Below, piece after piece: positions 23,142 to 35,247 of a DNA stretch of 64,000 bases. The notes below the pieces were generated by a model. It searched no databases, was not told the DNA's origin, and saw nothing but the letters and a program-made list of their open reading frames with translations. The number at the start of each line of letters is the position of its first letter. Position 1 is the first letter of the stretch. Both the position numbers and the translations under genes were made by a program. Source of the DNA: Zhengitettix transpicula (taxonomy: Eukaryota > Arthropoda > Insecta > Orthoptera > Tetrigidae); assembly GCA_037074705.1 (NCBI GenBank), contig CM073592.1, forward strand, positions 21,734,629 through 21,798,628, in the 5' to 3' direction.

Positions 23142-23207
23142 TCCGGACCGGGAGTTGCACCTGGGACCTCCCCTTGATACGGGGTACACTTTACCAACTA
23201 AGCTATA
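23142..23207 (-). repeat. tRNA-derived SINE or tRNA pseudogene
   Basis: On the minus strand the sequence has an A-box-like TAGCTTAGTTGGTAAAG, an anticodon-arm-like CCCC-7-base loop-GGGG hairpin, and a T-arm-like CCAGG-TGCAACT-CCCGG hairpin with 5-bp stems (one mismatch), in correct tRNA order and spacing. The 5' acceptor strand does not pair with the 3' side and the T-loop lacks TTC, so this is not a functional tRNA. The 3' (leftward) body of a SINE could not be delimited. Confidence 0.6.
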
Positions 23208-23219
23208 ATTATATAAAAA

Positions 23220-26200
23220 ACGGACTACGAATAAGGCCGGCGAATAAGGAATGTTTGACTCCCAAATATCAGACAGCACATATTGATCAATAAATACTGA
23301 TTAAACAAGACTTGGTTGAGAGGAACGCTACAAGAATGAATGGTAAATACATGTAAAATAACTACAGAATTGGGGAACTATGTAAATGAAGTAAAACGCG
23401 AGAGTAAAAAATTCTTACTTCTTTCACTGCAAAATTTTTGAAATTTAACATACGAATTAGCGAAACTATTCTGTTAAATATTTCACCAAATAACGCTCAA
23501 CAATAATGATTTCACTCTAATTCTGTATCGCCATCGAATTTCTGTAATTGTAAATAAATGTTGAATTGAATTTGTCAGATCTAACTCCCAACAAGTAAAA
23601 ATAACCTTAAAAATACTTTAATCAGAGGAATGAATTTTAGTATTAATTATACTGACGAAAATAAGCGAGAGGAATTACAGGCTTTTTACGACGCAAACCT
23701 TATAACAAGACTGTTAGAGCGGTTGCCTGTTTCAAGGCGCAAGTGAGTAGGCAAATTCCATTAAAATTGAATATCTAGAGACACGTACAACATTTCCTCC
23801 TAGATTAGATTGTTATGCATTCTCTCTAGTTCTCTTTTGACTAATTTTTTTATGACCACGTCGATTGAAAATTTTATCTGATACCATGTTCCGAAAGTAA
23901 CACCACAGCAAATATGTGTTCCCGTTTACGCGTGCATTTACGCGATTTCTTTGTTATGACAATTAAACAGGCTTTTATTGTTGACTTCTAAGGTAATTAA
24001 AAATATTAACTAAGCGAATATTATACAGAATTAATTCAGACGTCTGCATTGGTAAGATTAATCCGCAGCAATCTCGTCCTTGCTGTGATTTTTCATATAT
24101 TTTATTTAAAATACGAGGAAATTGATTTTACATTTACGAAATATTCTCGTAGAAGCTACTAGCGACTGGACGAGAACGATTTCCGACACTTAAATCTAAA
24201 ACAGCCAACATCGAGTTGTTGGTTCAGTCATCATTAAAGGAGATTATCTTTCAATTTCGTGCAGGCAGATGACCTGGTTTATTCAGGATTGAGCTGAATA
24301 ATTCCCTAGGAATTTAAGGCGTTCTTTGCGTGTCTCGTGATATTTAAGGACTAGGCCTCGAGGAAATACAAATACGACAGAAAAATATACTGGGATATCA
24401 GAGAAATTGACGTTCAGATCTCGAGAAAAAGCGTATGCATTAAGACTAAACCGTCTAAGAATTTTGATATTTAATAGTGACCGATTCCTGACTCGCGATG
24501 AAGTCACAAAATATTCAGATATAATGGAATATTCTACCTACTGGTACGCTAGACATATGCTTTGGGTCTATTATTTTCTGAAATATGGAACAATCACTAG
24601 AATATCACGTAATTACAGATATTAGGTATTCCAGAATATGTACGGGTTATTTTCTTTGTCTTTCAGTAGGTAAAAAAAAATAATTTAATTGATTAATTTT
24701 TACGATGAACCAAATATAGTTCAATAAAAAACTAAAACAAATAAAATACTACAATTTATGGACAACAGATTTAAAGTTACTAACTAATCATGATCAAATT
24801 TATCTGAATAAGTACCATTTTATTTCCATTGACGTTTCGTTCAGTACCTCAAAAAATCGCTAACTTCAACTTAACAAAACTGTCGAATGTTAACAACTTG
24901 ACGTAGACAGTTTGGACCAAACAGAATGAATCTGATGTCATTTACTCATGTTTTGATCTACGATCGTCTCCAGCTTCGGACTGCACCTCGCCTTGAGCTG
25001 TCTCTTCCTCGCCCATGTCTCTGGTTTTTATTACATCTGAGACATCTACCACATGGCCTCATAAGCGACTCACAATTATTTACGATTCAAACTCTGACAG
25101 TTTTATTACGAGCTCTTTTCAGTTTTTTGGTCCCAATAATATTGCTCATTTTTGTCTACCATCGAAAATAATGATTATATACGTGACGATGGGCATTCGA
25201 AAGCAGTAATTTATGTTTATCGGTATTTCTAACAGTTTAATAACTTTCTAAAAATATGATAGAATAATGATTGATAATATTGAATTTTTATGAACGGACT
25301 TACTATAAAATTCTGACAATAATTCAGTTTTTTCTCTTTTTGTAGAAAGAACGTTACAATCGTAGCAATTTTAGCGAAACGCTAAGATCAAAAATAAAAA
25401 TAAACTTCTTGAATTGAGATGTAAACAAAGTAATTAAATAAAAATTGTTGCGGTGAGTGGGGCTCGAACCATATAGTGCCGAATTTTGCAGTATTAAAAT
25501 TAAATTAAATTTAAATATTTCGTAATTTTTAACTATTATATACTTATAAATTTAAATCTTCTCCATTCGTAAGATTTATATAAACGTAGTATGATATTGT
25601 CAAGTTACTGCAATATTATAATAACCTATGGGTTGGCGGCATTGCTCGGTATTTATATATATATAAACCCGAAAAATTATTTTTTTCCTATTTTAATCTA
25701 TTAGACAAGAAGTGATTTAACTTGCCTATTCCGAGGAAATGTTAATTTAATCAGAACCCCCACCCCATGCCTTTAAAGAAGCATAAATATTCCCAACACA
25801 AAATATAAAAACTTACCTTTATGAAAGTGAAAAATAATTCCTGTAGGTTGAGAGTATAAAATACCCCCGTAACTTTAAAAGAATCAAAATTATTTGCCAG
25901 AACTTAAGGTTATCTTAATGAAGAAAAAAATTGCTTCTCTTACGTTATGAGAAACCCCTAATTTGACAAGCAATGGAAAATACCTTCGGATTGGTTACAA
26001 GATACAAGTTCAAGACGCAACCTCTTACACGACAGCGGCGCCATATTTTAGTTGTCCCTCCCGTGCAGTGACAAAATCCTGTCGTGTCCCATGTTTCTTA
26101 AAACAGCGTGCGCACTGACAACTTTTCAGCTGTCACCCGTCTATATTATTTTTTATGTTGGTCGTAGTGAAACATCGAAGTGACAAGGTGATAATTTCCG

Positions 26201-27230
26201 CTCAAATAATCTCAGTATGTGAAATTTGCGGCTGTAGAATGTGACGTACTCTTAGAGGAAGTTGGTGAGGAGAACAGAGTTAAACGGCAAAAATTGAAAG
26301 GGTTGCTATGAAATAGATTTAAAATTTAAACTCTGTGGAAATAGCCAATGGAGGAGACACCTTCAGGAAATGCCAACGGTGCTGTCGTACTTTCGACAGG
26401 CATTGCGGTGTAAAATTAGGAAAATAACGTTTTGAGAACCTGAAAGACTGGTTACAATATGCTAAAAAAAAGATACCATAGCTGTTTTATTTTAGAATAT
26501 TTCACTATAATACTTTGCGTCGACGGTACTATCGCGTTGGTGTCGTCTTTCTCATCACCATGATTTTTCCCTATTAATGTCTCTGAAATACTATCTATGA
26601 TTTTTTTTTCTCGTATTGTAACTGTGACAGAGGTTTTTATTGGCATTATGAGTGTGGTGATGTATACATTTCATGCTTCGTACTAACAGTCTCTCGGACC
26701 AGTCAGTGTGTGCGGTTGTAACCAACACGTTTTCCTCAAAGCTATGTACGCTATTACGGCGATATCCTGCGATCTGACGCCAGGCCGCCTGAAAGGCCAC
26801 ATAACAGAGCAGAACACATGCCGGCCTTGGATCGAATTCAAAATAGAGCAAAACATGTACGAGGCTACGTACGCGTGTAATTTAAGGTTTCATTCAGCTT
26901 CTCGGTAAATGAGAGACGTGAACAACATTTTTAAAAACTTGTCATCATTTACCAATGTCTTTTTCAAATTTTTATTAACAACTAGTTGTTTGAATCAACT
27001 TTTTCATGTTTATGTGTTACTTTCAGTACATTTAGCAGGTCTATTATTTCCAGTTGTTGATCGATCATTTTCTGCTAAAATTTTGTCTTGTGAATCTAGC
27101 TTTTCGACAGTGCATATGAACATAAGTAAGTATCCCCCAGGGTGATGTGATAAACAATCACACATCTAATTATGTTCATCCATGATCCGCAGCGAAATAT
27201 TCTGATCTAAACAGTTTATTTGATTATAAT
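23220..27230. other. Long stretch without recognisable gene
   Basis: Contains a weak B-box-like tRNA fragment on the minus strand near 25460. Small frames at 24.3-27.1 kb have no domain. The last part lies upstream of the Ski exon and may include promoter or 5' untranslated sequence, but no TATA or initiator could be assigned. Confidence 0.45.
25448..25490 (-). repeat. Weak tRNA-like (B-box) fragment
   Basis: GGTTCGAGCCC on the minus strand (25460-25470) differs by one base from the Pol III B box. No A box at proper distance, so at best a SINE fragment. Confidence 0.25.
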
Positions 27231-27629
27231 AATTAACATGGAGATTGAGGACTGTGCTGACGCGACGTTTCGTTCGCGTTCCCAGTGTCGTCCTCAAGGC
27301 GCGAGAACGCGCGGGTCCGTCCCCGGCCGCTGCGCTAATTTCGGGCGAGACGAGCGCAAGACGGCGTGCCCGGCCGCAGACGGGACGACGGGGCTATTTT
27401 GACGGGGCCAGTCGCGTCTGCTCGGCGCGGCGGCGGCGCTGCGGGCGGCGGAGTGGGGCAGACGATGCGTGCGCACGAAGCGGCTCAACACCGCAGCGCC
27501 ACTCTGAGTTTGGCGGCCGTCGTGCCGACTTGCGGCCAGATATGCAACGCAGCAGCACGGCCGCGTCCAGAGGAGCCTCCACGCCGCGGCAGTGGCCGTA
27601 CCACTGAGAGCGACAGCGAAGGGGCGGCC

Positions 27630-28493
27630 ATGGAGGCGTCGTCCACGACATCGCCGTGTTCGCCGCACCTCAAGCGGGTGCTCAAGACCTACCAGTTGAG
27701 CGCCGTCAAGAGCTTGCAGGGCCCCAGCACCGTGCTGGCCGCCGCCCAGCAGCACGGCCACCGCGACGCCGCCGCGGAGGAGCCGCCCTCGCCGCCGGCC
27801 TTCCCGCCCCCGCAACCACCCATCCTCATCGCGGCTGACCAATCCCGCAGCGAACGCTCCGAGACGGTCCTCGAAGGCGAGACCATCACGTGCTTCGTGG
27901 TGGGCGGCGAGAAGCGGCTGTGTCTGCCGCAAGTGCTCAACAGCGTGCTGCGGGACTTCACCCTACCGCAGATCAACCAAGTCTGCGACGACCTTCTCAT
28001 CTATTGCTCGCGCTGCAACCCGGAGCAGCTGGAAGAACTCAAGGTAACCGGCGTCCTGCCGGCGACGGCTCCCTCGTGCGGTCTCATCACCAAGACGGAC
28101 GCCGAGCGTCTGTGCAGCGCGCTGCTGCACCGTGGTGTCCCCGTCTTCGCCGATCCCGCCTCGTCATCCGAACTGCTTTCCATCAGGGTGTACCACGAGT
28201 GTTTCGGCAAGTGCAAGGGCATCTGCACGCCCGAACTGTACGCGCGAGGCGTCGTTCACTGCATCGAGTGCGTCGAGTGCCACGCCATGTTCTCGCCGCA
28301 GACGTTTGTCTGCCACGCGCATCGCGCCCTAGAAAACCGCACGTGCCACTGGGGCTTCGACTCTAGTAACTGGAGGGCGTACCTTCACGTGGCCGAAGAC
28401 CAGGCCGAGCACGAGCGACTCGCCAAGCTGCTGGACGCCTTCAAACGGCAAGCGTCCACCAACAACGCCGTGCCCACCCTCAAGCGCAAACAG
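27630..28493 (+). CDS. Snoo: Ski/Sno transcriptional co-repressor, first coding exon
   Basis: This exon encodes the N-terminal 288 residues of a Ski/Sno-family protein. These are nuclear co-repressors that bind Smads and block TGF-beta/BMP/activin target transcription. Residues 1-30 keep the short N-terminal leader of the family ([19 protein letters not shown]). A low-complexity A/P/Q/E linker follows (about 30-65). The Dachshund-homology SKI/SNO domain runs from about 73 to 180: [20 protein letters not shown], then [12 protein letters not shown], then [16 protein letters not shown]. The SAND-like Smad4-binding domain spans about 190-280: [42 protein letters not shown] and NWRAYL; its Cys/His residues suit zinc binding. 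I chose the ATG at 27630 (GCGGCCATGG, strong context) because family similarity starts there; in-frame ATGs at 27366 and 27465 would add 88 or 55 unconserved residues. The exon ends at CAG|GTACGC, phase 0. The C-terminal coiled-coil part must lie in exons outside this window or unrecognised. No frameshift or stop is seen. Confidence 0.95.
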
Positions 28494-28499
28494 GTACGC
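28494..28499 (+). other. Splice donor of Ski exon 1
   Basis: CAG|GTACGC at 28491-28499, phase 0. Homology to Ski proteins stops here, and the open frame ends six codons later, consistent with intron sequence. Confidence 0.85.
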
Positions 28500-30560
28500 T
28501 CACATTATCACTAGCCTTTGTCGTGTGTCATTCATGTCTTAATCCTAAGTAGCCACTATGGACAACTGTCTTAAACCAGCGAGTGAAGTTATGTCAGATG
28601 ATCGCTGATTATTATATCCAGTCGACCAAGGTTATTCGACCTCCGTGGAACTACTCAGTTTTGTTTTTAACTTATACCTATTTTTTCTTTATTCATGACA
28701 TGTGTTTTTTTTAAAATACTGAATAAACTTCGAGAGTTCGATCGCGACCATCGAAAACTGTTGCTCTCGTAGGTCATTAACTTCATTGCTGTAATTTTGT
28801 GGTGGTGTGTCCGCGCTAACCGAAAAACATCTTTTGTTAATCTCAGTAGAACCATAATTTGATAACGTTCGTGTGATCCTCGTCCCTTATATCACGTACC
28901 TTTGTAATTGTCCATCCAAGCATTCCATTAAGAGTTTCACCCTCCAAATTTCGCTAAATGATGTCGGTAGTCGTTTCAATTTATGCTCGAGGAAGTATAA
29001 TTCTGAAATGTCGTGTGACGAGTATAAATCAGTCTTGTTTTACGTGAATTTAATCGTTGACCTCATCAAGGAACACGGTGTCACGAAAGCCTCGCCAAAT
29101 TATGATAATTTTAGTCCGCGTTTGCGGCATTCTTGTAAGTCACCGCCGCTGTAGTTCCTTTGCAACTGTCTTGTCTTTACGTGCCGCATTCACAAGAAAG
29201 GTGGCAATAATTCTCCTACGATGTCCATTGTTTCTTCTTGTCGGGTGATCGTTAGCTGCAGTGTGACCTTTTACGTCGGCGTGACCTTCTTCTGGTTCGT
29301 ACGTGTCCAACAGAAAGCTGCCAATTATTGTCAGAGAGGATCCTTTGTTGCTTGACGACAAACGAATATTAACGTCCGTGTGACAGTTCGGTGTGATCGG
29401 AAATGTTTCCAATGTCGATTGTTTCGTGATAATTTACGAGCCGTTTCTAGTTCCAGGTTCTGTTATTTTGCTACTCACATGAAATAAAGATGTGCAACTA
29501 AAAGTCTTCCGATTCCAGTCGCTTCTTTTATTGGAGGAAGTGTCGGCAATTTTGCGTCAATTTGTTGCACGTTTCTATTTTTTTTTTGAGGGGTATTGCA
29601 AAGTGGCGATCAAATAAAAACTCCTCGTGTTTGGTGTGATCTGAGTCGTTGATTTCGACACGGATGTGTGTGTGTGTGTGTGTGTAATCGAATGCTGGAC
29701 CTCCCGCTGTTTTAGTGCTCCAACGTCTCAAATTTCCAGAAGGTTGATGAGAAATCGTGGTGAGTGAGGAGGAATACCTTGCTCCCGTTTCAGTCCGCCG
29801 AGGACCCCGTCCCGACGGCACAAAGCCAAGGTCACAGCATTGTTACGTGAATCCCGCCGTACTTCCTCCAATCTACTCTCCACGTAAGCGATATTATCAA
29901 GTTATCAAGGCTAGTGATCAGTTGCAACACTCAGGTATGCACTCTGTTAAATCGCCAGCTGAACGTTGTAATTATTTTAACCCCTGACCTTTTTTCCCCC
30001 CTTGGTTTTCATAAACTAACCACGAAAATCTTGATGGATTTTTGATTTTTAATCAACATGAATATTTTTTTACACACTTATACAGGGCATCCAAAAAATA
30101 CCATTTCTATTCTTGCAAGCAGTCTATGTTTTTAACTATGTTTTTAAAATGAGTTGATAGCAATAAACCCGCCCCATAGTCGTTTTTATCATAAATATGT
30201 GCAGCATATCGCTATCGAGACGTTCATAAGTCAGAATTTTTTTATTCTCATTAAATTTGAATCACGTCACTAGTGTATAATCTAAATTGTTTGTTTGAAA
30301 ATATTATCCAATACTTATGATTCTGTTTTAATCTAGAAACATGACAGCAATTTATGGTTAAGTATTTTGAATGAATAAAAACACCTGCTGTCTTATTTAT
30401 TCTGAAATATTGTTCCTTATGTACTGTATATCATTTTCAAATAATTTAAATCAGATTTACGGACGTTATTTTCGCCATTGTCTCCCTGAGAACAGAAATT
30501 TCTGTTATGAATCGATAAAATGTGTTGAATTTTAAATTAAATAATGAAATAGCAGCCTTT
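28500..30560. other. Probable Ski intron 1, proximal part
   Basis: No further Ski-like coding sequence was seen. A (GT)n tract lies at 29665-29685. Frames at 28.9-30.0 kb have no domains. Confidence 0.5.
29665..29685 (+). repeat. (TG)n microsatellite
   Basis: Uninterrupted TG run. Confidence 0.9.
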
Positions 30561-30574
30561 TTAACAGAAATATT

Positions 30575-30790
30575 TTTTAATATTCAAATCTTAAACACGA
30601 CGTTTCGTCTCTGATTGGGAAGTCTTCAGGTGTATGGATGATACAATTATAGAAAAAAAAATTTAACCTGCGGATTATCCACACGTTGGGGCCGAAATAA
30701 CGTTAGAACTAATTGTCAATTTAATGGTACACCTAAAGAAGTCCAAATCAGGGATGAAACGTCGAGTTTAAAATTATTTTCTGACTGAAT
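30575..30790. repeat. Head-to-head Penelope-type repeat pair
   Basis: Left motif (minus strand, about 30598-30638): ACAC, CUGAAGA, linker, GAAACGUC, GUGU. ACAC/GUGU is a perfect 4-bp stem I around the hammerhead core. Right motif (plus, about 30727-30765): ACAC, CTAAAGA, linker, GAAACGTC, GAGTTT, with some decay. The arms share AATCAG, GGGA/GAGA, GAAACGTCG and a following TTTAA-rich segment. This is one of the best-preserved pairs. Confidence 0.65.
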
Positions 30791-30799
30791 GGCTGATAT

Positions 30800-33150
30800 T
30801 TTATTATTTTATTTAAAAGTATAAAGTTAGATTGCTATAATTGTGTCGAATTTTGATTAACTGTATAATATAAACCCAAATAAACTACTGTGTGTATGAA
30901 AAATTCTAGATAGAAAATTCTGATACGAAACAAAGTTGGGACAAGGTCGAAATTCGCTGAATCACTCGCCTTGATAGATAGTTAGATTGACAAGTAATTT
31001 TTATTGCACGGTCCATTAGGCCCAGACGGCTCTGATGGTAAAAAAAACGTCATTGATTGCAATCGTATCTTACTCGATGTCCTCGAAAATGTCTTGTCTG
31101 ACCTCTCGTAGCATCTTTCTTTCGTAATGCCCCTGAGCGTACGGCAGCAATTTTATTTCAGCCATACGGAACTGTAATCCTACACACTAAATTATCAGAT
31201 TGATATTTATTTTTAATACGGTTTCCGTGTTGTCAGTACTTCATAAAGAGATAGTTGACGTCCAGAGCGTACAGAAATATTTGAATATTCCATTACTGTA
31301 ATTTATAGCAATTTTTTTTGTTACCAGAGGTTTATATTCATGCAAACACGTCACAAAAACTGAGCGCCCCTTCCTGTGGTACGGAAAGCATATGTATATG
31401 GTCGGATAATACAAAAAAACAAATCAGTTGCCTTGTTAAAGGTAAAATTTATTTACGTAAAAAAATAAAGACTTCTATTGTAACTTAAACTGATATCATC
31501 TTTATGAAATTAATAATTATTTACTTGCATTTACGAATTTCAATATATTGTGAGAGATGTTATTTTACCAATAATTAAAATACTTTTCGGTAGAACTATA
31601 AAGGAACATTATCCGTGTATATTGGTTTTTCGCTTAACCGCTTTTCCGACAAGCGTTTATCAGAAATTTGGGCTTGCCAAATTTAAAGAAAAAACTATAA
31701 ATTTTTCATATTGTTTACGAGATGACGCACTAGTCACAGCAGCATCGCTAACATCCGTTGATGGCCTTGGTCTCCTCGGTGGACGTAATTGTGTGTTGTG
31801 TGTATGTGTTTGGCAGCATCATTACCGACGTGGCAACGTCGCCCGGGGAACACTGCACAGTGTTCTTCCGCCGGTGCAATGAACAAAACGTGCCGCGACC
31901 TCCAAAATAGATCTGCGGGCGACTTCTTCCGTTTTTCGGCTCGTATTATCCCCCTACTGTTTTCCAGTCTCGACAAATCCTCCGAATGCAGTGTTTGATT
32001 AATCTCACTCGTTACAGCAGTTAGTCTATTACCTTTGTCGTCTTCAACGTTCCTTCTATTCTAAATCTCGAGGAGTAGACGTGTCGTGTCCCAGCACGTA
32101 AACCTTGCAAAATTTTACTGTAGCTCCAATCTATCTTTCCGGACATCATTTTATACGTCCATATAAATATGCGCTCCGTATGAAATTCAAGACACTTTAT
32201 TACCATTCCAATTAACAAAAACGTTAACAAGGGTACAGAGATTTAAATTTTTCATACCTTGAAAGTTAAAAAAAAAAAATAGCGTACCGAAAATATAGGC
32301 TGGAATCATTTAACGATTTCGAAATCCTCTCTGTATTTCACTATGAAATGTCTAATCGAAAGGAAGAATTTTGCATTAAAATTCGATATTAAACAGCAGT
32401 GTTCAAGAAACGCTTTTTAATCTGACGCAGTATCTTTCTTCTCTTTATATATTAAATTTTTTTTACTCATTTTGTCTTTGTGTAAGAATTTCTCTGTAAT
32501 TCAAATCGGTCGCATTTTGTCAGGCGATTTAAAAATCCATTCTAATAATTGTGACTCATCCACCAGAGGATAAATACGATTTCATTCTCACCGCAGAATA
32601 ATCACTTTTCAATTGCAATTATATAAATATATCGGCTTAATTAAAATTCCTCATAACTTTATACAAAATTAGCCGCAAAAAAATGGTCTGAATCATTTTA
32701 CATACCACTATTTGGTTAATTAATAATTATAAAATGTTAATGACTCAAATATGTCGGAATAAAAAGTTTAATGAACAAATTAGGCATTCTTTTACAAATT
32801 TTCTGAACGTACAAGACGATTCGGTCATGAAATATTAAGTTATTAATTAATTATTTTATTTAATTAAAAGTATTTTATTAAAATTAATGTATTGGTCTCC
32901 TTATTACTTAATACCGTAAAAGGTAAAAGTAAGGAAACGTCGCTTATGTCTTAACTTTGTCATTTGTTTGTTAAAATTTTTATTCTGATTTATGAGGCCA
33001 TTAACATTCATATTAAATCGTTTTAGGAATGTCAGAAGACTTTCAATATTTCTAATCATGACTATATGTCTTTTTTTATTTTATAGCTGATAACGGCTAA
33101 GTAATCCGAAAAATGAAAATAATATATTTTAATCCTGTCAATATATATAA
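30800..33150. other. No recognised gene
   Basis: AT-rich, probable intron. The 110-codon frame at 31550-31882 lacks recognisable features. Confidence 0.45.
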
Positions 33151-33155
33151 AAAAT

Positions 33156-33172
33156 TATATATATATATATAT
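33156..33172. repeat. (TA)n tract
   Basis: Short TA run in AT-rich context. Confidence 0.8.
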
Positions 33173-33209
33173 AAATAAATTATATTTATATTATAATTTT
33201 AATTTCTTT

Positions 33210-33318
33210 ATAATTCGTTAACAGCGGCTTTCGTAGTTTTGTCTTTAACATATTCATCTACTTTGAGGCTGAAGGCTTGTCGAAGATGAACGACGAAAAC
33301 TGCTGTTAAATAATGATA
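33210..33318. repeat. Inverted pair with hammerhead-like core
   Basis: TTAACAGCGGCTTTCGTAG on the left and GACGAAAACTGCTGTTAA on the right are inverted copies. The right arm contains GTCGAAGATG...CGACGAAAAC, a decayed form of the CUGANGA-stem-GAAAC motif. Confidence 0.45.
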
Positions 33319-33570
33319 AGGAACGGATATATATTATTATTAAATTTTATATATTCACGGGATTAAAAGTTAATTTTAATATTTAATTTTCACTTGTTTT
33401 AAATTGGGTATAATATATATTATAATAAACAATTGTGACTGAAAATGTGTTTATATTCCTGTTTGAGAAGTATTTTATAACGTGGTCTTGACGAAATAAA
33501 ATTAAAAACAATTTATTTTATGTTGGAAGCATTCCGCAACAAAAGTATCTTTTTTAATATTGAATTTTTA

Positions 33571-33595
33571 TTCTTCTGAAAGTCTTTCAGAAGAA
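33571..33595. repeat. Perfect short palindrome
   Basis: TTCTTCTGAAAG and CTTTCAGAAGAA are exact reverse complements separated by one T. It could form a cruciform or hairpin; no function is assigned. Confidence 0.8.
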
Positions 33596-33599
33596 GAAA

Positions 33600-35230
33600 T
33601 GAATTTCTGACAGTTCTTAAATCCTACCGGTCTTCCCAGAATTTCTCCGTCGTTATGTACTTGTGTTGCTCTCCTTTTTTTTTTAAAAAAAAAATAGTGT
33701 TAATTGATAATTATACATCCAAAATTCGGACTCTCCTTTCTTATTCGTTCTCCTTTGGAGTTAATTCGTGATGTAAAGTAGTTTACGCCTTGAGACAATG
33801 GTGAATGACCTATAGAGAATATATGAGAAGGAATCAATTCTTCGCGTTCGTCGTGGGAGACTCGTTCTCGTTAAATATTGATAAGGCTGGCGAATACGAC
33901 GAATTCAACATATTCATTCCATTCACCTTCCAGTCGCTTCACTTCTGGTTCCACATTTCTCTTCTCCGTAGTCCTTAATGTATTACAGAGTAAAATAATT
34001 TCCGAGATGATTGTTCCTTGACCTCTTTCAACACGTTTCGTTCGTTAATTTACGTAGGTGTTTTTGTTGTTGTTGTTTATTTTTGCACGGATTCGCCGAG
34101 GTGACAGTGCATTTGTGCGTAAAATGAGATGCTGGGGGGAAAAAAAATAATTCCCTCGGTCGTTTAATTCCCGGGGTTGATTGCGATAATGCACGCGGCG
34201 CACGGGGTTTCAGCGTGTGAATGAGTGAGTGAAACCAATGTTACGAATTTTAGGGGTTGGAGAGGGGGAAAAACGATTTGTTCGTCAGTTTTTTCTCTCG
34301 GGTGTGAGGAGGAAGAGATGAGAACTACGTTGTTAATTACTGGAGGGTTCGCAAATTATATTGCTTCTACCGTGGAGCTTTTTTTTAGTCCCGCCAGTCT
34401 CACACGCTGCACTCTAAATCTCATGGAGGAGCGAATTTATGTTTTTTTTAAAAAAAAAACCACGGAAAAACGGTTGTTAAATAATAGCAACTACTGAAGG
34501 CTTTAAAAAAACGGAACTGTCGTGGCCAACGTCATTGCCTCGCATTACAGAAGTCCCCGTATTCGGATCCCGCCACGGGCATGGATACTTTTGTCTACCT
34601 TGGTTAGGGACTGGAGGGGAATCGGCACATTGACCACGTGACACTCCAAAAAAAAGGCCACAATGAGCTCGCAATTTATATTTATTTTCCATCACTCTTG
34701 CCTGATAATAACACAATATTTAAATTAATTTTTCTTTCAGTGATGTACACTGCGGAATCGCATTCTTCCGTAATACCTAAATGAGATACAAAGCGGAGGT
34801 AAAATAAATTTTAAATAATTCAAGTGAGAAATTAGAAACGAGATAGGAACGAGTTAGTTTGAAACCATTACGTATCATGTCCACGTATTTCCCTTTTCAA
34901 CCTATATTATTCTACGCGGTCTACCACTGCAGTTCCCCAGTAATAAATATTTTCTTTTGCCTTAAAGTCACTACTTACCTCATGTCGTAAATTTATTTGA
35001 CATCCGCAATTCTGCCTTTATCCTGTTTCAAATGATGTCACCTTTTTTTCTTTTATGTCGAGCTTTTGGCCTCCAGTGGATCCTCTTTCCGTGGTCTTCT
35101 TTCCAAAGCAGCTCTTGTTTAGTTTATCTGAGCCAGTGACTCCCTTATGTCCTCCTCTATATCCAGTCATCTACTCATTGACTTTCCCACAGTTATTTTG
35201 CCGCCAGTTTCATTATTCAGGAATTCAGAA
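33600..35230. other. No recognised gene
   Basis: AT-rich; small frames only, no family motif. Confidence 0.45.
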
Positions 35231-35247
35231 ATGTCCTATCCATTGTA

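Larger units (their letters stand above)
27260..28500. other. CpG-rich island over the Ski first exon
   Basis: An abrupt change from AT-rich surroundings to GC-rich, CpG-dense DNA that covers the upstream leader and the whole coding exon. It begins near GACGCGACGTTTCGTTCGCG (27260-27279) and stops just after the splice donor. The block is consistent with a promoter-associated, germline-unmethylated first exon and marks the probable transcription start region of the Ski/Snoo gene. Confidence 0.7.

Noticed and set aside
23142..23207. Functional tRNA gene on the minus strand
   Set aside because: T loop lacks TTC and the acceptor stem does not pair.
27294..27932. 212-codon minus-strand open frame opposite the Ski exon
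   Set aside because: It is the GC-rich antisense shadow of the Ski exon, with no domain, and the plus-strand frame has clear family homology.
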